Assembly (NCBI RefSeq): GCF_000427465.1
Contig: NZ_ATYB01000009.1
Coordinates: 310,001-374,000, forward strand
DNA length: 64,000 nt
Direction of reading: 5' to 3'
Source of the DNA: Sinorhizobium arboris LMG 14919
GTDB lineage: Bacteria; Pseudomonadota; Alphaproteobacteria; Rhizobiales; Rhizobiaceae
The translations under genes were made by a program, and so were the position numbers. A model generated the notes under the pieces. That model was not told the origin of the DNA, searched no databases, and saw nothing but the letters and a program-made list of their open reading frames with translations. Positions 56,516 to 64,000 of the stretch are shown here, in pieces (the first letter of the stretch is position 1; each line of letters begins with the position of its first letter).

Positions 56516-57065
56516 TTCTTCAATCCGCCAGCTCCCGTAGAATGTATTTTTTCCGGCGCCAATGCAATGGCGGACCTGTGGATTCTCGGAGCTTGCGGAG
56601 CCCGGGTCGCGCGGCGCGTTTTATCAGACATCCCACGCTTTGATCTGCGGCATGTCCTTGCCCCTTCATCGGCTGCGATCGAAGGACACACGCAGCAGCG
56701 CAACCATGGTCCATTGTCGCAGCCGACGCTGCCGCCGGAAATGATGCTCCGCTCGCCTGTTCAGATCCGCCGAGCGGCGCGCAGGTTTTGTCGTTGGTCT
56801 CGCTCGCTGATCCGCTTGGAGCGAGTGGTCCTCGTTCTGGATAGATTGCAACCCCTCACGGCAGCCACTGCGGGCCTGCGTCCAGCCGCATACCTCATCA
56901 CCCCAGAGCCCCTCCCCTCCCCCGCAGGACGGACTGGTCTCGACGCAGCCGTTCGCAACCACGATGACTCCAAGGGTCGGTTTGACGGCGCCCACGGGAG
57001 GTCTCCGTAAAGCAAAAGCCCGGGCGGCTCTCGTTCCCTCTGCGTTGTCGAGATCGCCCTCGCAT

Positions 57066-57081
57066 GTTCCCCGCGGGGAAC
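57066..57081. promoter_or_regulatory. parS: parS-like partition site 2
   Basis: GTTCCCCGCGGGGAAC, identical to the core of site 1. Confidence 0.85.
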
Positions 57082-57191
57082 TGGACAAGAATGCCGTTCG
57101 GACGCTCCTGGTATCCGGAGAGAGTGGACACGCTGCAGTCTGATCTCCGCCTCCCGAGATGCCCGAGACCTCCCCGGCTTTCCGCCGCGAA

Positions 57192-57215
57192 CTGTGTTCC
57201 CCGCGGGGAACACAG
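57192..57215. promoter_or_regulatory. parS: parS-like partition site 3
   Basis: Core GTTCCCCGCGGGGAAC at 57196-57211, extended to a perfect 24-base palindrome by CTGT/ACAG. Confidence 0.85.
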
Positions 57216-57515
57216 CCACCGCACGGGCTTTTGCGAAGACGAAAGAGCTTCGGCCCAGTTGACGCCGAACCTGCAGGGAGGGCGTCTCGGGACGGCTGAT
57301 TGTCAATGGAGGCGGCAATAAGGAGGGAGCGGCCTCGCACGGGACGGTCCGGCCGATTTCTACGGCGCGAGCAAGTCCGGTTTTCTCCGATACGCGGAAA
57401 TGCTCCGGACATTCGTTTTGCCTCAGTTCCGGCGAGGCCCGCGCGTCGACAGTTACCGGCGTTTCTCCCAGCCGCTGTGATCGCACCCATGGCGCCACGT
57501 TCGTCATGCCGAAAG

Positions 57516-57530
57516 GTTCCCCATGGGAAC
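57516..57530. promoter_or_regulatory. Degenerate parS-like site
   Basis: GTTCCCCATGGGAAC, one base shorter than the core and with AT in the centre. Binding by RepB would probably be weak. Confidence 0.4.
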
Positions 57531-57712
57531 GCTTGGCGGACTGTCGTCAGTGTCGGCGACAAGCGCGGGACGGAAACCGTGCACGGGAAAAGGCCCTGCC
57601 GCGCTGCCAAGCTGCAGAACATTTCACACGCGCAGCGCACCGCGGCCCCGGTCTCGCGTGTCAACCCGGCATGAAACTCCCCGCGCATCTCGCTATTCGC
57701 CGCGCAAGAAAA

Positions 57713-57728
57713 GTTCCCCGCGGGGAAC
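57713..57728. promoter_or_regulatory. parS: parS-like partition site 4
   Basis: GTTCCCCGCGGGGAAC, identical core; the site closest to repA (about 500 bases upstream). Confidence 0.85.
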
Positions 57729-57855
57729 CGTCTGGTCCTGGCGCCGCTCGTCGCGATCACCGGGTCGGGGCAGGGGAGGCCGTAGATGCGAGCAGCAACC
57801 GTGCCGAGGTCTCGTCATAGACGCACCATGCCGCGTTGTCGCGTGGTCGGACGAA

Positions 57856-57872
57856 CGACGCAGCCTGCGTCG
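57856..57872. repeat. Short palindrome upstream of repA
   Basis: CGACGCAG-C-CTGCGTCG, a 17-base perfect palindrome. Role unknown; could be a hairpin or a protein site. Confidence 0.4.
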
Positions 57873-58060
57873 CCTTAAGGAACCCCGCGGGGGGGCTTTT
57901 CCAAATCGCCATGGCCCGTCACCGAGACGGCCAAGGGAGATTCGGCACCAGCCGTTTCCCGGGCTCGGCTGCTGCGCCCCGAACGGTCGCGCCGGCGACA
58001 TCTCACCCCGAGATCCGCGCAGGAGCCTCGCGAACTGGCCTGTTTAACGCTTCCTGCTCA

Positions 58061-58092
58061 CATCAATGCGTCGTCCACAACGCGCATTGATG
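58061..58092. promoter_or_regulatory. Inverted repeat, candidate RepA operator
   Basis: CATCAATGCG (58061-58070) and CGCATTGATG (58083-58092), perfect 10-base arms around 12 bases, 140 bases before the repA start. RepA proteins of repABC plasmids repress their own operon by binding such repeats near the promoter. The AT-richer stretch 58120-58200 that follows likely holds the promoter. Confidence 0.55.
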
Positions 58093-58231
58093 GGCACAGC
58101 CGAATCGGAGTACGTCTTAGTTGCGGAGATTTTTCGAATTTGCGTGTTTTCGAGTAGTTACGTGGCGATTAGCACACGGTTAACCACTTCACTGCTTAAG
58201 TGACGGAAAACGATCACCAGGGATTCTTTCG

Positions 58232-59407
58232 ATGACGCGACACCTAAGCAGCCTCGCTTTCATGGAAAACTTTTCCAGTAAGCTTGAAATGGCGCTCAAC
58301 AACTTGAGCATGGCACAGTTCCCTCCGGACGCGCGCCGCACGATGCGAAAGTTTACCTCCACCGAAGTTGCCGCGCTGCTGGGCGTAACCGAGGCTTATA
58401 TCCGCCAGGTTGCCGCCAAGGAACAAGGCCCCGAACCCGAAATCGCCAATGGTCGGCGCCTCTACACGCTCGAACAGGTTCTCGAACTGCGCATGGCGCT
58501 TGCGGAAAACGGCCGGAAGAAATGGATGAATCCCCGCCGGACAGGCGGCGAGCAATGCCAGATCGTTGCCGTCACCAACTTCAAAGGCGGCTCCAGCAAG
58601 ACCTCCACGACAATCCACCTCGGCCACTATCTGGCACTCAGGGGTTATCGCGTACTAGCGGTCGACCTCGACCCGCAAGCATCGCTTACCGCTCTTCATG
58701 GCAGCCTGCCGGAATTCGATTACCGCGGCGGCGATACACTTTTCTCAGCCATTCGCTTCGACGATCCCGTCCCGACGAAATCCATCATCCACAAGACCCA
58801 CATCGTTGGTTTCGACGTCATCTGCGCCGGCCTCGAACTGACCGAGTTCGAGACGGCTGTCGCTCTTGAGATGCGGCGGTCGGCCGGAACGGGCTTCCTG
58901 CTTCGCGTTTCTCAGGCCCTGGAGCAGGTTGCCGACGATTATGACTTCATCCTCATGGACTCGGCTCCATCGCTGAACTTCCTTACGCTCTCGTCCCTGA
59001 CGGCGGCGACCGGCGTCATCATCCCGGTTCCGGCACATATGCTGGATGTGGACTCGACGGCAAAATTCCTCGAATTGGCCGGGTCCTACATGCAGATCCT
59101 GAATGAGGTGGGCACGGCAGCCCAATGGGACTTCGCCAAGTTCCTGATCACAAAATTCGAGCCCAATGATCATCCGCAAGCCAACATGTCTGCGCTGATG
59201 AGACAGGTGTTCGGTGAGGATCTGCTCCTCAACTCTGTCATCAAATCGACGGCAGTGGCCGATGCGCTGACTTGGAAGCAGAGCCTCTATGAGGTTCAGA
59301 GGTCCCGCTTCTCGGCACCGAAAACCTACGACCGGGCCATCGAGTCGATCAACGCCGCCAATGCTGAACTCGAAGGCCTCTTCTGGAAGGCATGGGGGAG
59401 AGAATGA
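58232..59407 (+). CDS. repA: RepA partition ATPase (ParA type Ia)
   Basis: A 391-residue plasmid partition ATPase and operon repressor. An N-terminal helix-turn-helix region (FTSTEVAALLGVTEAYIRQV) precedes the ParA domain with deviant Walker A FKGGSSKTSTT (Lys118), VLAVDLDPQASLT, ILMDSAPSLNFLTL and the later DSTAKFLELAGS. AGGGAT lies seven bases before the ATG. It is the first gene of repABC. Confidence 0.95.
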   Translation: MTRHLSSLAFMENFSSKLEMALNNLSMAQFPPDARRTMRKFTSTEVAALLGVTEAYIRQVAAKEQGPEPEIANGRRLYTLEQVLELRMALAENGRKKWMNPRRTGGEQCQIVAVTNFKGGSSKTSTTIHLGHYLALRGYRVLAVDLDPQASLTALHGSLPEFDYRGGDTLFSAIRFDDPVPTKSIIHKTHIVGFDVICAGLELTEFETAVALEMRRSAGTGFLLRVSQALEQVADDYDFILMDSAPSLNFLTLSSLTAATGVIIPVPAHMLDVDSTAKFLELAGSYMQILNEVGTAAQWDFAKFLITKFEPNDHPQANMSALMRQVFGEDLLLNSVIKSTAVADALTWKQSLYEVQRSRFSAPKTYDRAIESINAANAELEGLFWKAWGRE

Positions 59408-60408
59408 GCCGCAAGGATTCCAAGGGCCTTTTTGCCAATGTCCTCGGGCAGTTGGAGAATTCTGTCGAGAAGGGCGGGATGCAGCGCTCCACGTCGCCAC
59501 ATCTTCTCAAAGTCGCCGCCGGTGTCCGTCAGATGCAGGAACGCAGCGAACTTGCCGAACGCCTCCTCAAGGATGGTGGCCAGATCGTCGAAATCGATCC
59601 CGACGAGATCATGGAATCCGCCATTCGCGATCGCTTCGATTCCGGCTATAGCGACGCCAGCATCGCGGATCTGGTCGAGTCGATGCGCGAGCATGGACAG
59701 AGTACTCCCGGCTTGGTCCGCCCGGTCCGAGGGGCCGCAAAACCGTTTCAGATCGTATTCGGCCGCCGGCGTCTCGCTGCGGCCAAACTCCTCGGCATCA
59801 AGTTCAAGACGATCGCCCGGGAGCTGAGCGACGAAGATGCGATCGTTCTTCAAGGAGAAGAGAACAGCAACCGCAAAGATCTCTCCTTCATTGAACGATG
59901 CCTTTTTGCGCAATCGCAGGAGGCTGCCGGTTATCGTCGCGACGTGATCTGCAAGTCGCTGAGCACCGGCAGGTCGCATATATCCGAGATGATCCGCATT
60001 GCGGCAGCGTTGCCGCGCGAGATCCTGATGCAGATCGGTCCTGCCCCTGACATCGGACGGCGCAGATGGGTGGAATTCGAAATGCGCTGGGCGGCTCATA
60101 AGGAGCCTGAGAAGGTGGCACAGTCGGTTCTGGAGAGAGACCCGATACAAACCTCGTCCAGCGACGTTCGCTTCACCGCAGTTTTCGAAGCGATTGCGAA
60201 GGTCGACACCAAGCCCGCAGCGTCTTCCGCCACGACGGATCTGATTTCTCATGGCCTCGTGCTTGGCCAGATCCAACGCGGCAAGTCGGCTTCGAAGCTG
60301 ACGTTCAACAGATCTGTGCCGTCAGGATTTGTCGACTTTATTGCAGGTCAGATCGAAAGCCTGCACGACCAGTTCATGCAAAAGCAGAATTCGAAACAAG
60401 GAGACTAA
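59404..60408 (+). CDS. repB: RepB centromere-binding protein (ParB family)
   Basis: A 334-residue protein. N-terminal ParB/RepB fold (SIADLVESMREHGQSTPGLV, FGRRRLAAAKLLG, GEENSNRKDLSFIE), a helix-turn-helix (ICKSLSTGRSHISEMIRIAAALP) and a C-terminal region with FVDFIAGQIESLH. The ATG at 59404 overlaps the repA TGA and has GGGGGAG upstream. It should bind the GTTCCCCGCGGGGAAC palindromes upstream of repA. Confidence 0.95.
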   Translation: MSRKDSKGLFANVLGQLENSVEKGGMQRSTSPHLLKVAAGVRQMQERSELAERLLKDGGQIVEIDPDEIMESAIRDRFDSGYSDASIADLVESMREHGQSTPGLVRPVRGAAKPFQIVFGRRRLAAAKLLGIKFKTIARELSDEDAIVLQGEENSNRKDLSFIERCLFAQSQEAAGYRRDVICKSLSTGRSHISEMIRIAAALPREILMQIGPAPDIGRRRWVEFEMRWAAHKEPEKVAQSVLERDPIQTSSSDVRFTAVFEAIAKVDTKPAASSATTDLISHGLVLGQIQRGKSASKLTFNRSVPSGFVDFIAGQIESLHDQFMQKQNSKQGD

Positions 60409-60413
60409 CCCGC

Positions 60414-60470
60414 AAAAGAAAAAGGCCCCCAACGAACAAGCCGTGGAAGCCTTCCTCAGATTTGTAGCAA
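60414..60470 (-). ncRNA. Counter-transcribed antisense RNA of repABC (incA)
   Basis: Lies in the 155-base repB-repC gap on the minus strand. A promoter TTGACT (60504-60499), 17-base spacer, GATTCT (60481-60476) would start an RNA near 60470. The terminator is GGCTTCCA (60451-60444) pairing with TGGGGGCC (60431-60424) using two G-U pairs, followed by T5CT4 down to 60414. Length about 55 bases. In repABC plasmids such an RNA pairs with the repB-repC mRNA leader, hides the repC start and sets copy number and incompatibility. Confidence 0.75.
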
Positions 60471-60475
60471 GATCG

Positions 60476-60504
60476 AGAATCGCATTTCCACGAATCGCAG
60501 TCAA
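60476..60504 (-). promoter_or_regulatory. Promoter of the antisense RNA
   Basis: TTGACT, 17 bases, GATTCT, read on the minus strand. The -35 box is near consensus; the -10 box is weak but correctly spaced. Confidence 0.6.
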
Positions 60505-60563
60505 GAGTCCTTGGCACCGTTTTTGGTGAGCTGCTTTCTTTTGCCTTATCGAAGGTGAAGGAA

Positions 60564-61772
60564 ATGGAGAGTGGAAATGTGACGACGCCCTTTGGGCGGC
60601 GGTCGATGACGCTTGCCATGTTGGCAGGACAGTTCATCTCCCGCGACATCGAACCTGGAAAGACAGTCGACAAGTGGAAATTGTTCCGCTCGCTTTGTGC
60701 AGCCAAACGCCGTCTGGGCATCAGCGACCGTACGCTGGCTGTTCTGAACGCGCTGTTGAGCTTCTATCCGGAAAACACGCTTAGCGAAGAGACCGGTCTG
60801 GTCGTCTTTCCTTCGAACGTCCAGTTGTCATTGAGAGCCCACGGCATGGCGGAGGCGACGCTCAGAAGGCACCTGGCCGCACTCGTCGATGCAGGGCTTG
60901 TCGCCCGAAAGGACAGTCCGAACGGCAAGCGTTATGCTCGCAAGACTCGTGATGGAGCGATCGGCACAGCGTTCGGTTTCTCGCTGGCGCCGCTCCTGGC
61001 TCGCTCGGGCGAGATAGAGCGCTTTGCTGCAGAGGCCGAAGCCGACCGGCTCGAACTGCAAAGGCTGCGCGAACGGCTGACGCTCTGCCGCAGAGACATT
61101 ACCAAGCTCATCGACGTGGTGGCCGAAGAAAAACTCCCGGACGATTGGGCGGCTATGCAGGAGCATTTCCAAAACCTCGTCCGGGCTATCCCGAGGGTCC
61201 CCGGCATCGACGATCTCGCTCCTTTGGTGGAGGCGCTCGAGAACCTGCGCGAACAGGTGACTAACCGTTTGCAAATGCGCATAAAACATCAAAATCTGAG
61301 CGGCAATCCCGATCAAACTGAGCGGCACATACAGGAATCAAAACCTGATTCTATTATTGAATTTGAAGGCAGCCCACGGAATGAGCCGTCGGAAGGACTG
61401 AGGATCGAACCGGTATGCGAGGCAAAAACGATCTTCACGCTCGCAACGGTGCTGAAGGCCTGCCCGGAAATCGTAAACTACGCTCCTGACGGTACGGTGA
61501 GAGGTTGGCGCGATCTGATGATCGCTGCAGTTACGGTACGATCCATGCTTGGCGTTTATCCCTCGGCCTACCAGGATGCCTGCCAGGCCATGGGGCCGGA
61601 AAACGCCGCGGTTGCCATAGCCTGCATTCTGGAGAGGGCAGGGCATATCAACTCTGCGGGCGGGTATCTGCGCGACCTGACCGCCAAGGCGCGGCAAGGG
61701 AAATTCTCGCTCCGCCCGATGCTGATGGCGTTGCTGCGGGCGAATGGCTTCGATAGGCGGGGGGTGTTGTGA
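60564..61772 (+). CDS. repC: RepC replication initiator
   Basis: A 402-residue initiator found only in repABC plasmids of alphaproteobacteria. The N-terminal winged-helix-like part (LSEETGLVVFPSNVQLSLR, MAEATLRRHLAALVDAGLV) binds the origin, which in this family lies inside repC. A coiled middle region and a C-terminal conserved domain (GWRDLMIAAVTVRSMLGV, SAYQDACQAMGPENAAVAIA, GHINSAGGYLRDL) follow. AAGGTGAAGGA precedes ATG 60564. Its expression should be limited by the antisense RNA just upstream. Confidence 0.95.
   Translation: MESGNVTTPFGRRSMTLAMLAGQFISRDIEPGKTVDKWKLFRSLCAAKRRLGISDRTLAVLNALLSFYPENTLSEETGLVVFPSNVQLSLRAHGMAEATLRRHLAALVDAGLVARKDSPNGKRYARKTRDGAIGTAFGFSLAPLLARSGEIERFAAEAEADRLELQRLRERLTLCRRDITKLIDVVAEEKLPDDWAAMQEHFQNLVRAIPRVPGIDDLAPLVEALENLREQVTNRLQMRIKHQNLSGNPDQTERHIQESKPDSIIEFEGSPRNEPSEGLRIEPVCEAKTIFTLATVLKACPEIVNYAPDGTVRGWRDLMIAAVTVRSMLGVYPSAYQDACQAMGPENAAVAIACILERAGHINSAGGYLRDLTAKARQGKFSLRPMLMALLRANGFDRRGVL
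61282..61366. other. oriV: Probable replication origin inside repC
   Basis: The most AT-rich stretch of repC, coding for a variable linker. It holds two copies of CTGAGCGGCA (61296-61305 and 61318-61327), 22 bases apart, each preceded by ATCAAA. In other repABC plasmids the origin has been mapped to an AT-rich part of repC; assignment here is by analogy. Confidence 0.55.
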
Positions 61773-62077
61773 TCCCGGCCGCCTAAGGGAGCAACGCCGC
61801 GGAAAACACAACCGGCACGACCATATTGCCGACCCGCGGGTTCCGAGCGACTCCACTCAGCAAAATCGCCAGCGGCAACCCGTCAGCGTCGGAACGTGCT
61901 CCAATTCGTCGGTAGCCTTACTTGGAAAGCAGTGCCGGCATCCTTGGCTGCCTTCCAGTGAGATGCCTACATCCGGGTACAATTTCCACGGTTTCGCAAA
62001 CATGCCGGATACGTCGTCCAGGCACAAAACACGTCGTCAAATGTCGCGATCATGCGGCGCAACGAACGGAGTGTCTG
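61773..62077. other. Intergenic region between repC and ohr
   Basis: About 305 bases with no convincing gene, repeat or terminator hairpin. It should hold the ohr promoter. Confidence 0.4.
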
Positions 62078-62494
62078 ATGACAACGCAGGAAAAGGTTCT
62101 CTACACCGGCAAAACTCATACGACCGGCGGCCGCGAAGGGTTCGCCCGCAGCGCCGATGGTCAACTGGACGTCAGGCTTTCGCCGCCCGGTAGCGGTAAA
62201 GCCGGGACCAATCCAGAGCAGCTCTTCGGCGCCGGCTGGTCGGCCTGTTTTATCGGTGCACTCGGTCTTGCCGCGGCGAAGCATAAGTTGTCACTCCCGG
62301 CCGAAACGGCAGTCGATGCGGAAGTCGATCTCGCCAAATCGGATGGCGGCTTTTTCCTTCGAGCCCGGCTTGCCGTCAGCCTGCCCGGCATCGGCGCAGA
62401 CCTTGCGCGATCGCTCATCGCCGAAGCGCATCAGACCTGCCCCTATTCAAAGGCAACGCGGGGCAACATCGAGGTCGAACTGACGCTCGCCTGA
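62078..62494 (+). CDS. ohr: Organic hydroperoxide resistance protein (Ohr/OsmC family)
   Basis: A 138-residue thiol peroxidase that reduces organic hydroperoxides. The two redox Cys are Cys57 (WSACFIGAL) and Cys121 (TCPYSKATRGN), the Ohr pattern rather than OsmC. The start at 62078 follows GTGTCTG and matches the family length; the longer open frame upstream is not family-like. No ohrR gene is adjacent; the TetR gene is convergent. Confidence 0.92.
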   Translation: MTTQEKVLYTGKTHTTGGREGFARSADGQLDVRLSPPGSGKAGTNPEQLFGAGWSACFIGALGLAAAKHKLSLPAETAVDAEVDLAKSDGGFFLRARLAVSLPGIGADLARSLIAEAHQTCPYSKATRGNIEVELTLA

Positions 62495-62577
62495 CCGAGT
62501 TCGTGATCCAGGGAGGTTTAGATGAAGCGTTCTATGGTAGGAATACTGACATTCGCCGTTGTTGCAAAGCCTTGCGT

Positions 62578-63366
62578 CTACGACATATTTTCGGCGGAAC
62601 CGTCGGCGCTGGCCGGGCTCCTCGCGGCTTCTGTGCTGCCACTTTGACCGAGGAATGCCGCCACTCGATGAGGGATCGGCTGCGAGACCAGCGGATCCCT
62701 CACGTTCAGGCTTCCTTCCTGCGATCGGTTGGGTTCGAACCTCGTGGCAGCCTGGAAAATTGCCCAGCGGCTTTCGAACAGGCGAAGACTTTCGGCGGTA
62801 TCCGGATTTTCGGAAAGGCAGAGACGGACACGATTATTCGCGCCTTCCAGCAAATCGATGAGCACCTGGCAAATCTCCACGGCAGATCCCGGCACGACCA
62901 GGCCGGCGGCCTGAGCCGAAATGATCGCCTGCACGACGGGCTCCAGTGCAGCACTCGACCATGCCGCCAACCTTTCCCGCAGTGGCAGCGAAAACACGGC
63001 CTCGGCGGTAACTGATATATAGAAAGCGGAATAATCCCGGTCCGTACCGAAGCGGAAATACCTGAAAGCGATATCGCGCAACGCTGCGAGAGGTGCATCA
63101 CCTTGTCCTGGTGCGCCGGCAAGTATTTCGCGGAAGCGGACGAGGTCACGTTCGACCACGGCCTCCAGAAGCGCCTGCCTGTTTGGATATCTCCGATAAA
63201 GCGTGTGTTTCGAGATTCCGAGCTCGGCGGCAATCTCTTCCATGGAAGTGTTCGCAACCCCCTTGCGGGCGAAGGTCGAGCGGGCGCTATCCAGAAGACG
63301 GCGGGTCAGAGCCTCGGTCTCTTCCCGGGTGGGACGTCCGCCGCCACGTCTGCGATCTATGTTCAT
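62578..63366 (-). CDS. TetR-family transcriptional regulator
   Basis: About 262 residues. N-terminal helix-turn-helix (DSARSTFARKGVANTSMEEI, AAELGISKHTLYRRYPNRQALLEAV), then a helical ligand domain. The tail of about 60 residues beyond a typical TetR length is Ser/Ala/Arg-rich and may be disordered. The ATG at 63366 (MNIDRRRGGGRPTREE) is chosen over an upstream start because the family begins there. It is divergent from an ABC-F gene with 110 bases between, so it may repress itself and that gene. Confidence 0.9.
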   Translation of the reverse strand: MNIDRRRGGGRPTREETEALTRRLLDSARSTFARKGVANTSMEEIAAELGISKHTLYRRYPNRQALLEAVVERDLVRFREILAGAPGQGDAPLAALRDIAFRYFRFGTDRDYSAFYISVTAEAVFSLPLRERLAAWSSAALEPVVQAIISAQAAGLVVPGSAVEICQVLIDLLEGANNRVRLCLSENPDTAESLRLFESRWAIFQAATRFEPNRSQEGSLNVRDPLVSQPIPHRVAAFLGQSGSTEAARSPASADGSAENMS

Positions 63367-63435
63367 GGATGACCGACAACGTCCAATGGGCGGGACCGAC
63401 AACGCCATTGTCCGCACCGCCGATTACTGATAACG

Positions 63436-63449
63436 GCACGGTACTGTGC
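63436..63449. promoter_or_regulatory. Candidate TetR operator
   Basis: GCACGGTACTGTGC, 12 of 14 positions palindromic, centred in the divergent gap between the TetR and ABC-F genes. Confidence 0.35.
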
Positions 63450-63476
63450 TGTTATTAACAATGCAACAGGTTCGCC

Positions 63477-64000
63477 ATGCCCTCCATCACTCTCTCCGCA
63501 CTTTCCTGGACGAAGCCCGACGGGGAGCATGTCTTGACCGATCTCGACCTGGCGTTTGGCCCGGAGCGGACGGGGCTGGTTGGAAGAAATGGCATAGGAA
63601 AAACGAGCGTGCTCAACATTCTTGCCGGTACATTGAGGCCTTCCTCCGGCACGGTTGCCATTCAGGGACGTGTCGCACTGGCGCGGCAGATACTTCGGCC
63701 CGGCGCCGATGAAACCATCGCCGATGTCTTCGGTGCGACGCAGGCGCTTGCGGTGTTGCGGCGCGCCGAAAAAGGCGAGGCGAGTCTTGAAGAACTCGAG
63801 GATGCGGACTGGACGGTGGAAGAGCGCATAATGTCCGCTCTTGTCCGGCTTGGACTGCAGGCGAGGGCGGATACGCTCCTGATGCAGCTTTCCGGCGGCC
63901 AGCGCACGCGGGCGGTGCTCGCGGCGGCAATTTTCTCCGAGCCGGACTTTCTCCTTCTCGACGAGCCGACCAACAATCTGGATCGTGACGGCAGACGGGC
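63477..64000 (+). CDS. ABC-F ATPase, partial (right edge)
   Basis: The first 174 or so residues of a second ABC-F protein; the gene runs off the window. Walker A is GRNGIGKTSVLNIL, signature QLSGGQRTRAVLAA and Walker B LLLDEPTNNLDRD. No membrane segment. It is unlike the ABC-F at 16319-17941, with a shorter first domain, as in resistance-type or YheS-like members. Divergent TetR suggests inducible expression, perhaps by an antibiotic-like ligand (inference). Confidence 0.9.
   Translation, partial: MPSITLSALSWTKPDGEHVLTDLDLAFGPERTGLVGRNGIGKTSVLNILAGTLRPSSGTVAIQGRVALARQILRPGADETIADVFGATQALAVLRRAEKGEASLEELEDADWTVEERIMSALVRLGLQARADTLLMQLSGGQRTRAVLAAAIFSEPDFLLLDEPTNNLDRDGRR

Larger units (their letters stand above)
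56349..58060. other. Gene-free centromere-like region upstream of repA
   Basis: About 1.7 kb of GC-rich sequence without a convincing gene. Long open frames exist on both strands, including one of 364 codons, but they lack family features, ribosome sites and codon bias and run straight through the palindromes. It holds three further parS cores, one degenerate core, and several other inverted repeats listed separately. Confidence 0.65.

Noticed and set aside
56325..57728. The repeated GTTCCCCGCGGGGAAC units as a CRISPR array
   Set aside because: Spacing is irregular (about 115 to 740 bases), repeats are short perfect palindromes, there are no cas genes, and the pattern fits repABC parS sites.
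56666..57760. A 364-codon open frame in the region upstream of repA
   Set aside because: Rich in Arg, Gly and Ser without domain features. It runs through parS palindromes, which give repeated PRGEHS-like peptides, and has no ribosome site.

Overview
The window looks like part of a large Rhizobiaceae plasmid, most likely Ensifer/Sinorhizobium. The best evidence is a complete repABC replication and partition cassette (58.2-61.8 kb) with a gene-poor stretch of parS-like palindromes upstream of repA (56.3-57.7 kb). Codon use is GC-rich, and rhizobial-style intergenic mosaic repeats occur at four places. From memory, the order fdoGHI-fdhE-selA-(Sel1)-selB...selD with repABC and an OsmC/Ohr gene nearby resembles the S. 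meliloti pSymA megaplasmid; this was not checked by search.

Layout, left to right. 0-6.3 kb is an iron-siderophore island: two FecCD permeases (the one at the left edge carries an apparent frameshift), a FecB-type binding protein, a TonB-dependent receptor and an AraC regulator. 6.5-11.7 kb holds a DHA2 drug exporter, two LysR regulators and a RidA plus old-yellow-enzyme pair. 12-16.3 kb encodes a class A and a class B penicillin-binding protein in tandem, convergent with an ABC-F ATPase. 18-40.5 kb is a Tad/Flp pilus locus (PilZ, TadG, CpaA, CpaB, a CpaE-TadE fusion, TadE, a CpaC-N-domain protein, Flp pilin, CpaF, TadB, TadC, then CpaC, a lipoprotein, an L,D-transpeptidase and TadD). A Wsp-like chemosensory operon (CheR-TPR, CheW, MCP, CheA-REC, CheB) and a LuxR/NarL response regulator sit inside this locus. 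40.9-42.8 kb encodes a secreted serralysin protease and a small unknown protein.

43.1-56.2 kb is a selenium block. selD lies on the plus strand. A tightly overlapping minus-strand operon runs fdoG (in-frame UGA plus SECIS), fdoH, fdoI, fdhE, selA, a Sel1-repeat gene, selB, selC (tRNA-Sec, lying inside the 3' end of the selB frame) and an unknown 127-residue gene. The plasmid thus carries a selenocysteine formate dehydrogenase with its whole decoding apparatus. 56.2-58.2 kb is the centromere-like region. 58.2-61.8 kb is repABC, with a counter-transcribed RNA between repB and repC. 62-64 kb holds an Ohr peroxidase, a TetR regulator and an ABC-F gene cut by the right edge.

The most unusual points are these. 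First, a single frame fuses CpaE to a TadE pseudopilin with an intact prepilin-peptidase site at the junction, so CpaE would be the leader of a pseudopilin. Second, a two-part promoter signature is shared by the tad and serralysin promoters with identical spacing at two of them. Third, the chemosensory operon is nested in the pilus locus and its CheB receiver lacks the phosphorylatable Asp. Fourth, selC lies entirely within the selB reading frame.
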